Below are positions 11,076 through 20,010 of a stretch of DNA of 64,000 nt, piece after piece; within the stretch, counting starts at the first letter, position 1; every line of letters starts with the position of its first letter. The stretch is from assembly GCA_029959085.1 (NCBI GenBank), contig JARWIR010000007.1:44257137-44321136 (forward strand). The letters run 5' to 3'. The notes beneath the pieces are model-generated. The model was not told the DNA's origin. It ran no database searches and saw only the letters and a program-made list of their open reading frames with translations. The position numbers were made by a program, and so were the translations under genes. The stretch comes from Nemophila menziesii. Lineage: Eukaryota > Streptophyta > Magnoliopsida > Boraginales > Hydrophyllaceae.

Positions 11076-11239
11076 ATTTTTTTTCCATGATAATTGTGTG
11101 TTAAAATAACACAAAATCATATGTGTTGTGTGTTGCATGAACACCCAATATGTATAATATTGAGTTGCTTAAACACACATAAATAACAAATTGTGTGATA
11201 CATGAACACAAAATCAGACAGACAGAATATTTGTACACA

Positions 11240-11501
11240 AAGTATAGAATAATGTATATGTAGGCTGATTATGTGTTCATGCAACACGCAATTGCTGAAA
11301 GTATGTGTTACAGTAACACACAACAGTATGGGTTTTGTGTTGGTAAGACACATAATGCGTTTATCATTTAAAGTATAGAATAATGTATATGTAGGCTGAT
11401 TATGTGTTCATGCAACACGCAATTGCTGAAAGTATGTGTTACAGTAACACACAACAGTATGGGTTTTGTGTTGGTAAGACACACAATGCGTTTATCATTT
11501 A
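11240..11501. repeat. 131-bp tandem duplication in the core of the MULE-like element
   Basis: 11240-11370 and 11371-11501 are nearly identical (one visible change, CATAATGCG to CACAATGCG). Each contains the palindrome GTGTTACAGTAACAC and CAACACGCAATTG. Shorter, older versions of the same words recur at about 11100-11200 and 11510-11690. Confidence 0.88.
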
Positions 11502-11699
11502 CAGTTTTGCGTTGCTTAAACACACACAAATAACAATTGTGTGTTGCAGGAACACAGAATAAGATATACAGAATATTTGTACACATTAATAGATAATAGT
11601 GTACAGATAGTCTGAACATCTGATTGTGTGTTAATGTAACACACAATCGCTTGATGTATGAGTTACCGTAACACAAAACAGTATGGACTTGTGTGTTAA

Positions 11700-12020
11700 T
11701 GAAAAAATCTTCGAAAATATTTTTCGAAAAAAAAAAAAAATCGAAAAAAAAAAAATATTTTTCGAAAAAAAAAATTTCAAAAAAAAAATTTTCAAAAAAA
11801 AAAAAAATTTCGAAAAAAAAAATTCCAAAAAAAAAAAAAATTTTTGGAAAAAAAATATTTTTCGAAAAAAAAAATTTCAAAAAAAAAAAAATTTTCGAAA
11901 AAAAAAAATTCCAAAAAAAAAAAAATTTTGGAAAAAAAAAATTTCGAAAAAAAAAAAATTCAAAAAAAAAATATTTTTTCGGAAAAAAAAAATTAAAAAA
12001 AAAATATTTAAAAAAATTAA
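11700..12020. repeat. A-rich short-period array (right arm of the MULE-like element)
   Basis: Imperfect units of CGAAAAAAAAATTTC or CCAAAAAAAAA. This is the inverse of 10675-11075, with which it could form a very long hairpin. Confidence 0.85.
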
Positions 12021-12353
12021 AAAATAAATTCAGATATTAAATATATAAATATATAATGAAATAAAAAAACATATAAGGGCAATAATGGAAGGTAAATATG
12101 ACCATGTGCTTATTTGAGAATTAAGTTGAAAATTTGTGAGTAAGTAGGAAGTAATTTCCTCCTTCCTTTTTTTTGAGAATGAAAAGTGAGGAAGTGTAAT
12201 TAATTGGGAATTATCTCTAAATTTTTTAATATAAATATAATTTATTAATTTTTTCTTAAACCTAATAATAGTAAATGAGTAAGTACCTACCATATTCTAA
12301 AAAGGATAAACATTAAACAATTTAACTACATAACATTTTGGATATATATTATA

Positions 12354-12549
12354 TAGAGTAATGATATATACCACCCAAATTCATACCACCCAAATGTCAC
12401 CCAATGACGTAGCGTGAATTGATTGGTTACAAATTGTTAATGCATTTATTTTCTTGATTTGATTAAAGATTTGTAACCAACCAATTCACGCCACGTCATT
12501 GGGTGACATTTGGGTGGTATAAATTTGGGTGGTATATATCATTACTCTA
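12354..12549. mobile_element. 196-bp palindromic MITE (copy A only)
   Basis: It starts TAGAGTAATGATATATACCA and ends with the inverse (TGGTATATATCATTACTCTA). Inverted similarity continues inward for about 80 bp per arm (CACCCAAATGTCACCCAATG against CATTGGGTGACATTTGGGTG). The flanks are the 5-bp repeat TTATA (12349-12353 and 12550-12554). Copy B has the empty site (TTATA once, 41048-41052). Superfamily uncertain. Confidence 0.88.
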
Positions 12550-12577
12550 TTATATATTGTATATAACTAATAATCGT

Positions 12578-12594
12578 AAAGGATTTTAATATTT
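12578..12594. repeat. Left target-site duplication of the SINE
   Basis: AAAGGATTTTAATATTT, repeated with one change (AAAGGATTTCAATATTT) at 12716-12732. Blocks a and c carry the site once (about 211-228 and 21916-21932). Confidence 0.85.
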
Positions 12595-12715
12595 TGAGAT
12601 CGATAGTTGACCTAGTGGTTAGGTTACTCCGCAGAGACCAAGAGATCCTGGGATCGAATCTCATTGGAGTCAAAATATCTCCGAGTCCAAAGTGGCTCTC
12701 TCATGTATTCAAAAA
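12595..12715 (+). mobile_element. tRNA-derived SINE
   Basis: A ~121-bp insertion. It has a pol III box A-like word (TGACCTAGTGGTTAGG, about 12606-12621) and a box B-like word (GGGATCGAATCTC, about 12650-12662), about 45 bp apart. It ends in an A-run and is flanked by a 17-bp target duplication. It is present at the same place in copy B (41093-41213) but absent from paralogous blocks a and c, so it inserted after the blocks separated and before the 28.5-kb duplication. Confidence 0.85.
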
Positions 12716-12732
12716 AAAGGATTTCAATATTT

Positions 12733-12884
12733 ATACCTATTTCATAATTTTTATATACATATGTATAATAGTAATTTATAATGATTAATATACACTATAA
12801 TGTGTACCCCACTAAAATATCTACATCTACACATAGTTTTATATAAAAATAATGATTATGCATACCATAAAATTATTTAAGTTT
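12733..12884 (+). promoter_or_regulatory. Truncated MADS-promoter-like repeat (block b start)
   Basis: It continues the promoter-like sequence that begins near 10440 and is split by the MULE-like element, the MITE and the SINE. Homology to real MADS promoters stops at CATACCATAAAATTATTTAAG. The TATA box, leader and ATG present at the equivalent place in block a (about 405-526) have been deleted here and in block c. Confidence 0.6.
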
Positions 12885-13330
12885 GATTAAATTTGACTAA
12901 AGAAACAACGTTGCTAAAATAAAGTTAAAAAGAAGGATAAAATGATCTCTATTTCACTATGTTGTGGAGTTAACGAGCATTGTGCTTATATATCCCCTAT
13001 ATTGGATTACAAAGCCTATATTTATATTAAGTACCCACAATTTTCTAGGTAGTACTTGTCATCCCCCACTTACGACTTGATCTCTAAAATGGATTTCCCT
13101 ATTTCCGTGGACCATATATGTTCATGATGATAGGCCATGTTGTTGATGTCATCCTTGATGAGATCATGGTAACTTTAACATGCGATCTCAAGGTGACCTA
13201 GTTTGATATACTTCTTTTGGTACGAGTTGTGTTGTATTCTCCTTGGGGAATCTAGATGTCTCAAGGTTATTTTTAGATTGGCTAGCGTGGGAAGTCAGTA
13301 TGGATCATACATCCTCAAAATACTCATCCA
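12885..13330 (-). pseudogene. Minus-strand coding-like relic (block b)
   Basis: Paralog of 640-1082 and 22091-22530. Frameshifts break the shared reading frame; words equivalent to HDLIKADI and WSTxIG can be picked out. Family not recognised. Confidence 0.35.
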
Positions 13331-13494
13331 TATGAGGTACAATGATATTTTATTCATATGAACACATATTCCCTAGTGACCATGGTAGTCACCACAATAA
13401 CTCTTATTGTTTTAATTGTCGTTCATAAACTCATTATACATCATATAGATGTTAAAACCGTACTTTTAAATGTAAATCTAATCAAAGATACACA
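13331..13494. other. Block b spacer before the microsatellite
   Basis: Homologous to about 22531-22672 in block c (shared AACTCATTATA-ATCATATAGATGTTAA). A short open frame reads HKLIIHHIDVKTVLLNVNLI. This resembles the hydrophilic end of the copia RT region (HQLDVKTAFLNG) just upstream of the next copia piece, so it is probably copia-derived. Confidence 0.5.
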
Positions 13495-13508
13495 AACACA
13501 CACACACG

Positions 13509-13556
<48 letters not shown>
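13495..13556. repeat. (AC)n(AT)n compound microsatellite
   Basis: It lies inside the copia RT remains at the same position as the pure TA tract in block c (22672-22757). It is much shorter in copy B (about 41990-42029). Confidence 0.9.
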
Positions 13557-13557
<1 letters not shown>

Positions 13558-13597
13558 GGTCCAACTTGAGGGGTTAGTCACATTTGATCAACAGAGC
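13557..13597 (+). pseudogene. Copia RT fragment cut off by the LINE insertion
   Basis: It reads VQLEGLVTFDQ, equivalent to FQLEGFVASGQKRK at 22758 (copia RT motif xQPEGF). A second version of the same 30-odd bases occurs at 14548 after the LINE fragment and spacer, so this part of the copia sequence is present twice. Confidence 0.55.
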
Positions 13598-13904
13598 TCA
13601 TTATAGTGCTTATGCAAAAGATATTTGGGATGAGATATAGAAGTGGTTGGGTATTAATAAGGAAATGAATACTCTCTTGAGCTCATTATAGTAGCTAAAG
13701 AAACTTAAAGCTCGCGAGAATTGGAAGAGAAAGATTTGGAGGATAGCTTTTGGAGCCACCGTGTATTGCATATGGAGGGCAAGGAATTATCTTGACATGA
13801 TAGGCAATCCAACTTTTTGAGAAGCGGCTATCAAGGAGTTTAAGTGGTTCACATATTCCATATTATTCTCTTTGTTCCCTCAATACTTTCTTTTTTGATT
13901 ATTG
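13598..13904 (+). pseudogene. LINE zf-RVT region fragment
   Basis: The translated pieces YAKDIWDEI.KWLGINKEM, KLKARENWKRKIWRIAFGAT and YCIWRARNYLDMIG correspond to the C-terminal zinc-binding part of plant non-LTR reverse transcriptases (typical words W..W, W.KRK...A....IW.ARN). Several stops. It lies within copia sequence, flanked by two versions of the same copia segment. Copy B has it at 42074-42380. Confidence 0.7.
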
Positions 13905-14547
13905 TGGGAGATTATCATGTAATGGTATGAAATAGTTGCATTTTCTTTATTATGTAAGATTTATCTAATGCTTATTCTCTTCCATATAAAAATATACACT
14001 ATAATTTTGTCAGCACAGTATATAACAACATTTCTAAACTTCCATTGATTAATGTAATTTCAAATGCAAATTAATATGAATCATTTGAGACCTTGATTGT
14101 AAATTCTAGTTGGTTTAAGCTCAAAGACATTCTTTACATTTCATTTTAAACTCCAAATAACATATCAATCAAAATGCATTATTAAAACACTATTTTTCCC
14201 ATATTTTAATATACACATAAATTAAATAAACACTTAAATTTAATGAGTTTCACTTCTTAAATGTAAGTGTTTATTAAAATTTGCTCAAGTACATTAAGCT
14301 ACGAAGCAAATTCTAGTATATAATAATTATTATTATTATTATTTTAATATGTAATTGTATGAAAAATAAGGGATGTTATAGACATTCAACACATTTTTTG
14401 TTAAAAAACTAACATAAGTTATTTTTTAACGGAAATCAAGGACAGTGGTGACTGTGTTTCGTGAGAATAGTTCAGAGGGGTATTTGGGTATTGTTTTGGA
14501 TCAGGTAGGTTTCATATTTCTAGAAAAAGTTTAGAAGAGGTATCAGT
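13905..14547. other. Spacer with the a/b shared segment and a MITE-like piece
   Basis: 13975-14220 is homologous to 3941-4186. 14370-14545 includes GAATAGTTCAGAGGGGTATTTGGG, related to the segment at 1083-1285. No gene recognised. An (ATT)n run lies at about 14325-14345. Confidence 0.45.
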
Positions 14548-15660
14548 CATTCAACTTGGGTTTGTTACATCTGGTCAAAAGAGGAAAGCATGCAAGCTTA
14601 AGAAATCGTTATATGGTTTGAACCAGACTACTAAAAATGGTACATGAAATTAGATAATACTTTAGTGAAAGCTGGTCTTTTATTCATCACTTAAAATTCT
14701 TGTGTTTACATGAATGGGTTATATCATATTGTATGGTCATTTAGCTATACGTAGATGACATGCTAATCTTTGGAACTAATATTCATGATATAAATGAGAC
14801 TAAGTACTTCTTATTTTATGAATTCGAGATTAAAATATGGTAGAAGATGATTTTATCATATGGGCAAGATCATAAGAAAAGAAAACAGCATATTCGTTTT
14901 CCAATCTCATCGTGTAAAAAAGATTTTGAAAATGATTTATCCTTGATGTTGTTTCCGCTTGGATTCCCTATGACTCTAGTATTTATTCAAGACCTATACT
15001 CGGCCTGACATTGCATATGCCGTAAGTAGATTACGTCGCTATACTCACAACTCGAGTAATGAAAATATAATAACACTTCAAAGATTACTAAAATAACTGA
15101 GAGGTACTATGAACATAATATTACAGTATAGAAATTCGTTGATGTCTTTGAAGGATATTGTTATGCATACTGAATAGCAGATAATGATATTGAGAGCTTC
15201 ACTTGTGGCTATGTGTTTTACTTAGATGGAAGAGCTATAATGTGAAAGTATTTAAAACAAACTTATATAGCACTTTACATATTGGAATCCAAGCTTGTAG
15301 CGCTAGAGAGAACGTAGGTAAAGAAGTTAATGTTTGAGGAGTCTCCTTGTAGACATGACATTATGGGATGACAAAGTCGTTTTGATTTCTCTTCATTGTG
15401 ACTCGCAAGAAGCTATTACTGTTACTTATAAGATGTTCGTTAAGGAAAAATAGAGATATATATACATCAAACATAGTTTAGTAAAGAAATTACCAAAGAA
15501 TGGTGATAACGTTGGATTTTGTTAGATCAAAAAAGATTTTGGTTGATTCATTTAATAAAAGTTTAACCAATAGAGTGGTTTCGGAAACTTCAAGAAGGGT
15601 GGGGCTTAATCCTACTCACATATGACATATTACAGACATATAATACACTGCCTTCCCATC
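14548..15660 (+). pseudogene. Ty1/copia RT-RNase H relic (block b)
   Basis: In order: FVTSGQKRKACKLKKSLYGL (about 14560-14620), the YVDDMLIFGTNIHDINETKY palm motif (about 14750-14808), TRPDIAYAVSRLR (about 15000-15040), the EGYCYAY RNase H start (about 15150) and GLNPTH (about 15604). Frameshifts and stops are frequent. It has no MITE at the position occupied in block a. Its YVDD motif is better preserved than block a's. Confidence 0.85.
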
Positions 15661-16204
15661 CCTATGATGCAACTGTGCAAATGAGTATGAGTCTTGACTC
15701 TTAACGATTTATAACCCTTTTTGGTGGTCTTGTTGAGACGCCTTGATGAATTCATCAACCATCAATTCACGGTTGAGTTTAACTTTTAATGATGTTCATA
15801 TCCCCTTTTGGTGTTCCTATTGAGATAGACTTTATGAACTCAACGGGACACATAAGGTTATATTCCAATGCCCTTAATGATATAAAAACCCTTGAGGGCA
15901 GTTTATGATGGACAAATATTCTTAAAATTACTTATCTAAGTGTGGAGGCACTACCACATTTTGCTCATCTGGTAACATTTTAAAGATAGTTATAAGACAA
16001 CAAAAAGTCGTTGCACATAACTTTATGCAGTGGTATCTAAACAGTTGAATTCGCCACCTGTTGCTTAATGTTAAGTATTGATTTTTCATAAAATTACTAT
16101 AATGGTTCAAAATCCATTACGATTTATACTTTTTGAAATGTTTTGTTTTTTGAGTTATCCTATATGATATTTTTATGGGAAGCGGTTTATTGAACCATAC
16201 GTAA
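15661..16204. other. Short copia tail and decayed MITE-like DNA (block b)
   Basis: 15690-15935 is homologous to 5690-5930, and 15936-16204 to 5936-6137. It ends in TACGTAA (16198-16204), one half of the target duplication of the next element. No gene. Confidence 0.5.
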
Positions 16205-17055
16205 GTCCAGGGGCGGACCTACTTGAGGCCCAGGGGGGCTCAAGCCTCCCTAAACCCGTAAATTTTATGATATGCAAGTGTAATTTTTGTCCGAAAAATA
16301 ATTAGCCCTTTCTGAACGTGTATAATATATATTATTTCTTTTAAGTGCACATAAGATATTATAGCTTAGTAGATGCTATACTTGGTTTTTAAGATTTAGA
16401 ATAGAGGTCGTGTGTTCGAAACATAGCAATTGCTTTATATTTTCTTAAATGCACATGAAATATAAAATCATTTTTAGTTAAATAGATTTAAAATAGAAAA
16501 TCTTATATTTTGCATAACTATTTAATAAAATTTCATAACTATTTTTTATAACTTTCCTTTGTCCTTATATTTTAACATTTTAAATTTTTTTGATTTAAAA
16601 TACTAAATTTAAATTAAAACTTTGTCAAATTTTACCGACTTATAAGAATATCGTAATTCATTATATTAGTCTTTATTCTAAATTTTAGGCTAGCATCGCT
16701 TGATAAAATTATAATATCTACCCTTTAGAAAATTAGAATATGAATATAACATTATAAAATATTAATAAAATTTTAGTAATACTATGTAAAATAGGTGTGA
16801 TGGATTTTTTTCCAAAATGTAGCGTTAATACTTAATAGTGTTATTTTGCATCATTTTCAGGTAAATGCTAACTTCTAAGTTTATTTTATTTAACGAACGA
16901 GAATTACAATAGTGTTGCATGTTTATATCTATATTTTGACATGGGTAATTGTAGATTCATGCTTTTTATATTACCTTAAAAGAATTGGAATCGATTACTC
17001 CAAATCCCCATATATATCAAGCCCCCTCTCATTTTTTCTTTTGGATCCGCCCATG
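16205..17055. mobile_element. hAT-like non-autonomous element (block b only)
   Basis: An 851-bp insertion starting GTCCAGGGGCGGACCTAC and ending GGATCCGCCCATG, which reads CATGGGCGGATCC in reverse. The short imperfect terminal inversions around CAGGGGCGGA are typical of plant hAT-type elements. It is flanked by TACGTAA (16198-16204 and 17056-17062). The matching site in block a is unfilled (TTCGTAA, 6131-6137). It is present in copy B at 44677-45527. No transposase. A weak tRNA-like pair of words (TAGCTTAGTAG, GTGTTCGAAAC) lies at about 16363-16425. Confidence 0.75.
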
Positions 17056-17062
17056 TACGTAA

Positions 17063-17552
17063 CGGGTTATTTTTATTATTGTAATACATTTGATTAACTA
17101 GAGCAATGATTTTATTACATTAATCAACGTATTTATTATTAATTAAAATAAAAAAAAATTATATTGACTATGTTTGATATAAGACTATAAATTAATCACT
17201 ACAGCTAGACCAAACTCCTTTTTATGATATTAAGTAGTGAAAATAGTTGTACAAGATATAGTTATGGAAAACCATTGCAATACGGTTAAGTAATGGTTTA
17301 TAACGTGTTGCAAATAAAAAATAAAAAATGAAAAATAAAAATAAAATCATTGAAATAAACTATAAAGGATGGTATAAAACATATTGAATATAACATATCG
17401 GGTAAAAAAATTCATTGTCATTACTGTCCTTCTATTTTTCCTTATTTTTTGGAGATATCCATTATTAATTTTTACTGACAACTCTCCTTCAAGAGTTGGG
17501 TAACTCTCTTTTACTTATTTAATATTTGTCACGTTTATTGACCCAAAAAACT
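17063..17552. other. Inverted-repeat-rich DNA upstream of MADS2
   Basis: Continues the homology with 6138-6590 in block a. Contains AACCATTGCAATACGGTTAA and AT-rich runs. No gene recognised. Confidence 0.45.
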
Positions 17553-18208
17553 ATTAATTTACTATTTATTTCATTCAATATATTTGATTCAGATTTGATA
17601 AAGAATGTCATTTATAAAAATTATGTCATGATAGCTATACTCTTAGTATCATATGCATGTTTTAATATAAACTTAATTTATTAGCTTTTGCTTAGACTTA
17701 ATACTAGTAAATGATTAAGTCACTAGCATACTTTGCAAAGGATAAACATGAAATAACTTTATTACATAATATTTTGGATATATATCATACAATGTATATA
17801 GTTAATAATCATAAATGATATTTATAATTATACCTAATTCATAATTTTTAAAGATATGTATGCATACCATTAATTTTTAGATTAATTTATTATTTATTTC
17901 ATTCAATATATTTGATTCAGATTTGATAAAGAATGTCATTTATAAAAATTATGCCATGATAGCTATATTCTTAGTATCATATGCATGTTTTAATATAATT
18001 TATTAGCTTTTGCTTAGACTTAATACTAGTAAATGATTAAGTCTCTAGCATACTTTGCAAAAGATAAACATAAAATAACTTTATTACATAATATTTTGGA
18101 TTATATCATATAATTTATATAGTTAATAACCATAAATGATATTTATAATTATACCTAATTCATAATTTTAAAGATATGTATGCATACCATTAATTTTTAG
18201 ATTAATGG
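17553..18208 (+). repeat. 328-bp tandem duplication of the MADS2 promoter region
   Basis: 17553-17880 and 17881-18208 are two copies in direct orientation, both starting ATTAATTTA(C/T)TATTTATTTC and running through GATAGCTATA, TTAGCTTTTGCTTAGACTTA and ATTTTGGAT to CATACCATTAATTTTTAG. MADS1 has only one copy. The duplication is also in copy B (46032-46687). It doubles any regulatory sites in this segment upstream of MADS2. Confidence 0.9.
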
Positions 18209-18362
18209 ACATTATATTATCTCTATCTCCACGTAATATTATGTAAAGAATATGATAATTCACCTTATATTTTGGAAATCAAAATTTTAGAAAAAATTAT
18301 ATAAATACCTATTATGTGTGAGTCTTTAGGACACACATCTCTTCTAATATATCTTTATTTCA
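18209..18362 (+). promoter_or_regulatory. Core promoter and leader of MADS gene 2 (copy A)
   Basis: The TATA box is TATATAAATA (18298-18307), about 56 bp before the ATG. The leader GTGTGAGTCTTTAGGACACA and CTCTTCTAA...TTTATTTCAATGG is nearly identical to that of MADS1. Confidence 0.65.
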
Positions 18363-19001
18363 ATGGAAGTTGTTCCAACGACTAAGAAGTTTAAAGGTCG
18401 TAGAAAAATCCCAATAAAGTTGATAGAGATTGAGAGTCACCGCCATGTGACATTCTCAAAACGGAAGAGTGGTGTATTTAAAAAGGCTAGTGAAATTGCC
18501 ACTTTATGTGGTGCTGAAATTGGCCTATTTGTTTTCTCACCGGGAAAGAAGGTGTATTCATTTGGGGATCCTGATATTACTTCAGTTGTTGATAAGTTGA
18601 ACTCTCAAAATCTTTCATTGCTAGAAGTAGAAATAGCCCAAAGAATGCATGCGAATAGCAGTTATAATGTTCAGTATAACAATGATCAACTCAGAATACT
18701 AAGCGACCAGATCGACCATGAAATAGAACGTCGTAAGAAATTGGATAGTAAATCCCAGTTCAATCGTGATAACTATTGGTGGAGTGCACCAATAAGTAGT
18801 CTAAACAAGGAGGGTCTTAAGTACATGCATACAACATTGGCGGCTCTACATTCAAAAGTCCAAGCTATCAATGATTTATCATCTTATCCGGGTACATCAG
18901 CACACCAGCATCATCAATTTGCAAGCTCTAGTTCTACCCATTCTCAAGATGGGTTCCTGATCAATCCAAGTGTTTTGAATGCACCTACTTATTATCGTTA
19001 A
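18363..19001 (+). CDS. Type I (M-alpha, AGL62-like) MADS-box transcription factor, gene 2A
   Basis: A 212-residue, single-exon MADS protein. The MADS domain is residues 12-71 (GRRKIPI, VTFSKRKSGVFKKASEIATL, CGAEIGLFVFS, KVYSFGDPDI), followed by TSVVDKL. A charged helix-like stretch (about 108-130) precedes NYWW at 137-140 and APISSLNKEGL (142-152). The tail has an extra NDLSSYPGTS segment compared with gene 1, then HQHHQFASSSSTHSQDGF. It lacks a K domain. It differs from gene 1 within the DNA-binding part at Q19K, F20L, D28H, C58F and R60P, which could change sequence or partner preference. By analogy with AGL62-group proteins it should act in the nucleus in reproductive tissue, but no sequence evidence here fixes that. 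It differs from the copy at 46842 only by S141N. Upstream DNA is duplicated (17553-18208). Confidence 0.93.
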   Translation: MEVVPTTKKFKGRRKIPIKLIEIESHRHVTFSKRKSGVFKKASEIATLCGAEIGLFVFSPGKKVYSFGDPDITSVVDKLNSQNLSLLEVEIAQRMHANSSYNVQYNNDQLRILSDQIDHEIERRKKLDSKSQFNRDNYWWSAPISSLNKEGLKYMHTTLAALHSKVQAINDLSSYPGTSAHQHHQFASSSSTHSQDGFLINPSVLNAPTYYR

Positions 19002-20010
19002 TATCAATGTTATGGAAACATGTGTCTTTCATATTTATTTTCAACACAATTAATTGGAACTTGTATTGCTTGAATTACATTAATGATACCCTCTTTAATT
19101 CAATTCTCCATTAGTAATTTATTCTTCAATATCATACAAATTTATTCAATTACATCGATTGAAAATAATTAATTTTACCATTTGATGATTAATCAAATAC
19201 TTTAATCTAGGATATATACTTCTTAAATTTTTATTAAACATAGTTAAATATATTTCGGCGTAATCATATTCATACTTGTTTAAATAATAAAATAACGCAT
19301 AATCAAGGATTTGAAGAATAGTAATGTAAAAAACTTAACCAAATGTGTTTATGTTTATTAGTGGTGTTAATGTTGTTCATAGTAATTATTTATTGTAGAA
19401 ATAAATTTAGGGAAAGCTACTAAAAAATTAAAGATTGAAATTTTAACACATTACATATTGAATAGTTAAAGAAACAATTGCTTGGATTGAAAACACAACT
19501 ATTATTTGTCAGATTTATTATGTAAAAAATACTACATAAGGATGGGGATATAGAATTAATTATTCAAAAGTGTTTTTCTGATTCATATTAGATTATTATA
19601 ATCTTTTGGAAATAAAAATATTAACTATGAAATTTGTATTGAATACTAATATGTCTACAACATAACTTGTCGTTTTATAAAATTATAATAGCTTCTTTCT
19701 ATCTTTGTTAATGGAGTCTTAAAATCAGGAAATTAGATTATAGTATATATATATCAATAAATAAAAAACTTAATCCAAACTTCAAAACCAGATGAATCAA
19801 AATCTATAGCTAAGTAATCATCTTTTTATCGTATTATGATTATGATTGAGAGAGTGATACATTACTTTTTTTCGCAACTATTTGTTAATAAGGCAGTTTG
19901 GAAGGCAATATGCTCGTTACAGATATCTTTCTACTGAGCTATTTTTCAGGTATTTTTTCAACAAAAAAGTATTATTGATTGTAATAAAAATACCTTAAAT
20001 TAAAGAATGA
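19002..20010. other. MADS2 3' flank
   Basis: Homologous to 7668-8770 (shared TATCAATGT-AT-GAAACATG just after the stop and later segments), without the long TA tracts. The first few hundred bases probably contain the 3' UTR. No other gene seen. Confidence 0.55.

Larger units (their letters stand above)
10500..12217. mobile_element. Non-autonomous Mutator-like foldback element (copy A only)
   Basis: This 1718-bp insertion is missing from copy B. It is flanked by the 9-bp duplication TAAATTTTT. The termini are inverted: the left begins GGGACAACGCCCAATTAATT and the right, read in reverse, begins GAGATAATTCCCAATTAATT. The inversion continues, diverged, for about 180 bp (AACTTCATCTTAATTC against TTTTCAACTTAATTC). 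It then enters a T-rich array (10675-11075) facing an A-rich array (11700-12020), so each half is the inverse of the other. A 600-bp core (11085-11700) carries GTGTGTTA/TAACACAC palindromes. There is no transposase. The 9-bp duplication and long terminal inversions fit a Mutator-like (MULE) derivative. Confidence 0.82.

Noticed and set aside
11100..11690. Possible CRISPR-like or regularly spaced repeat array
   Set aside because: The repeats are irregular palindromes inside a plant mobile element; there are no unique spacers and no cas genes.
10657..12040. Several open frames of 110-170 codons made of Lys, Phe, Ile and Ser on both strands
   Set aside because: They are produced by the T-rich and A-rich arrays of the MULE-like element. 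Overlapping frames on both strands have mirror composition and no domain.
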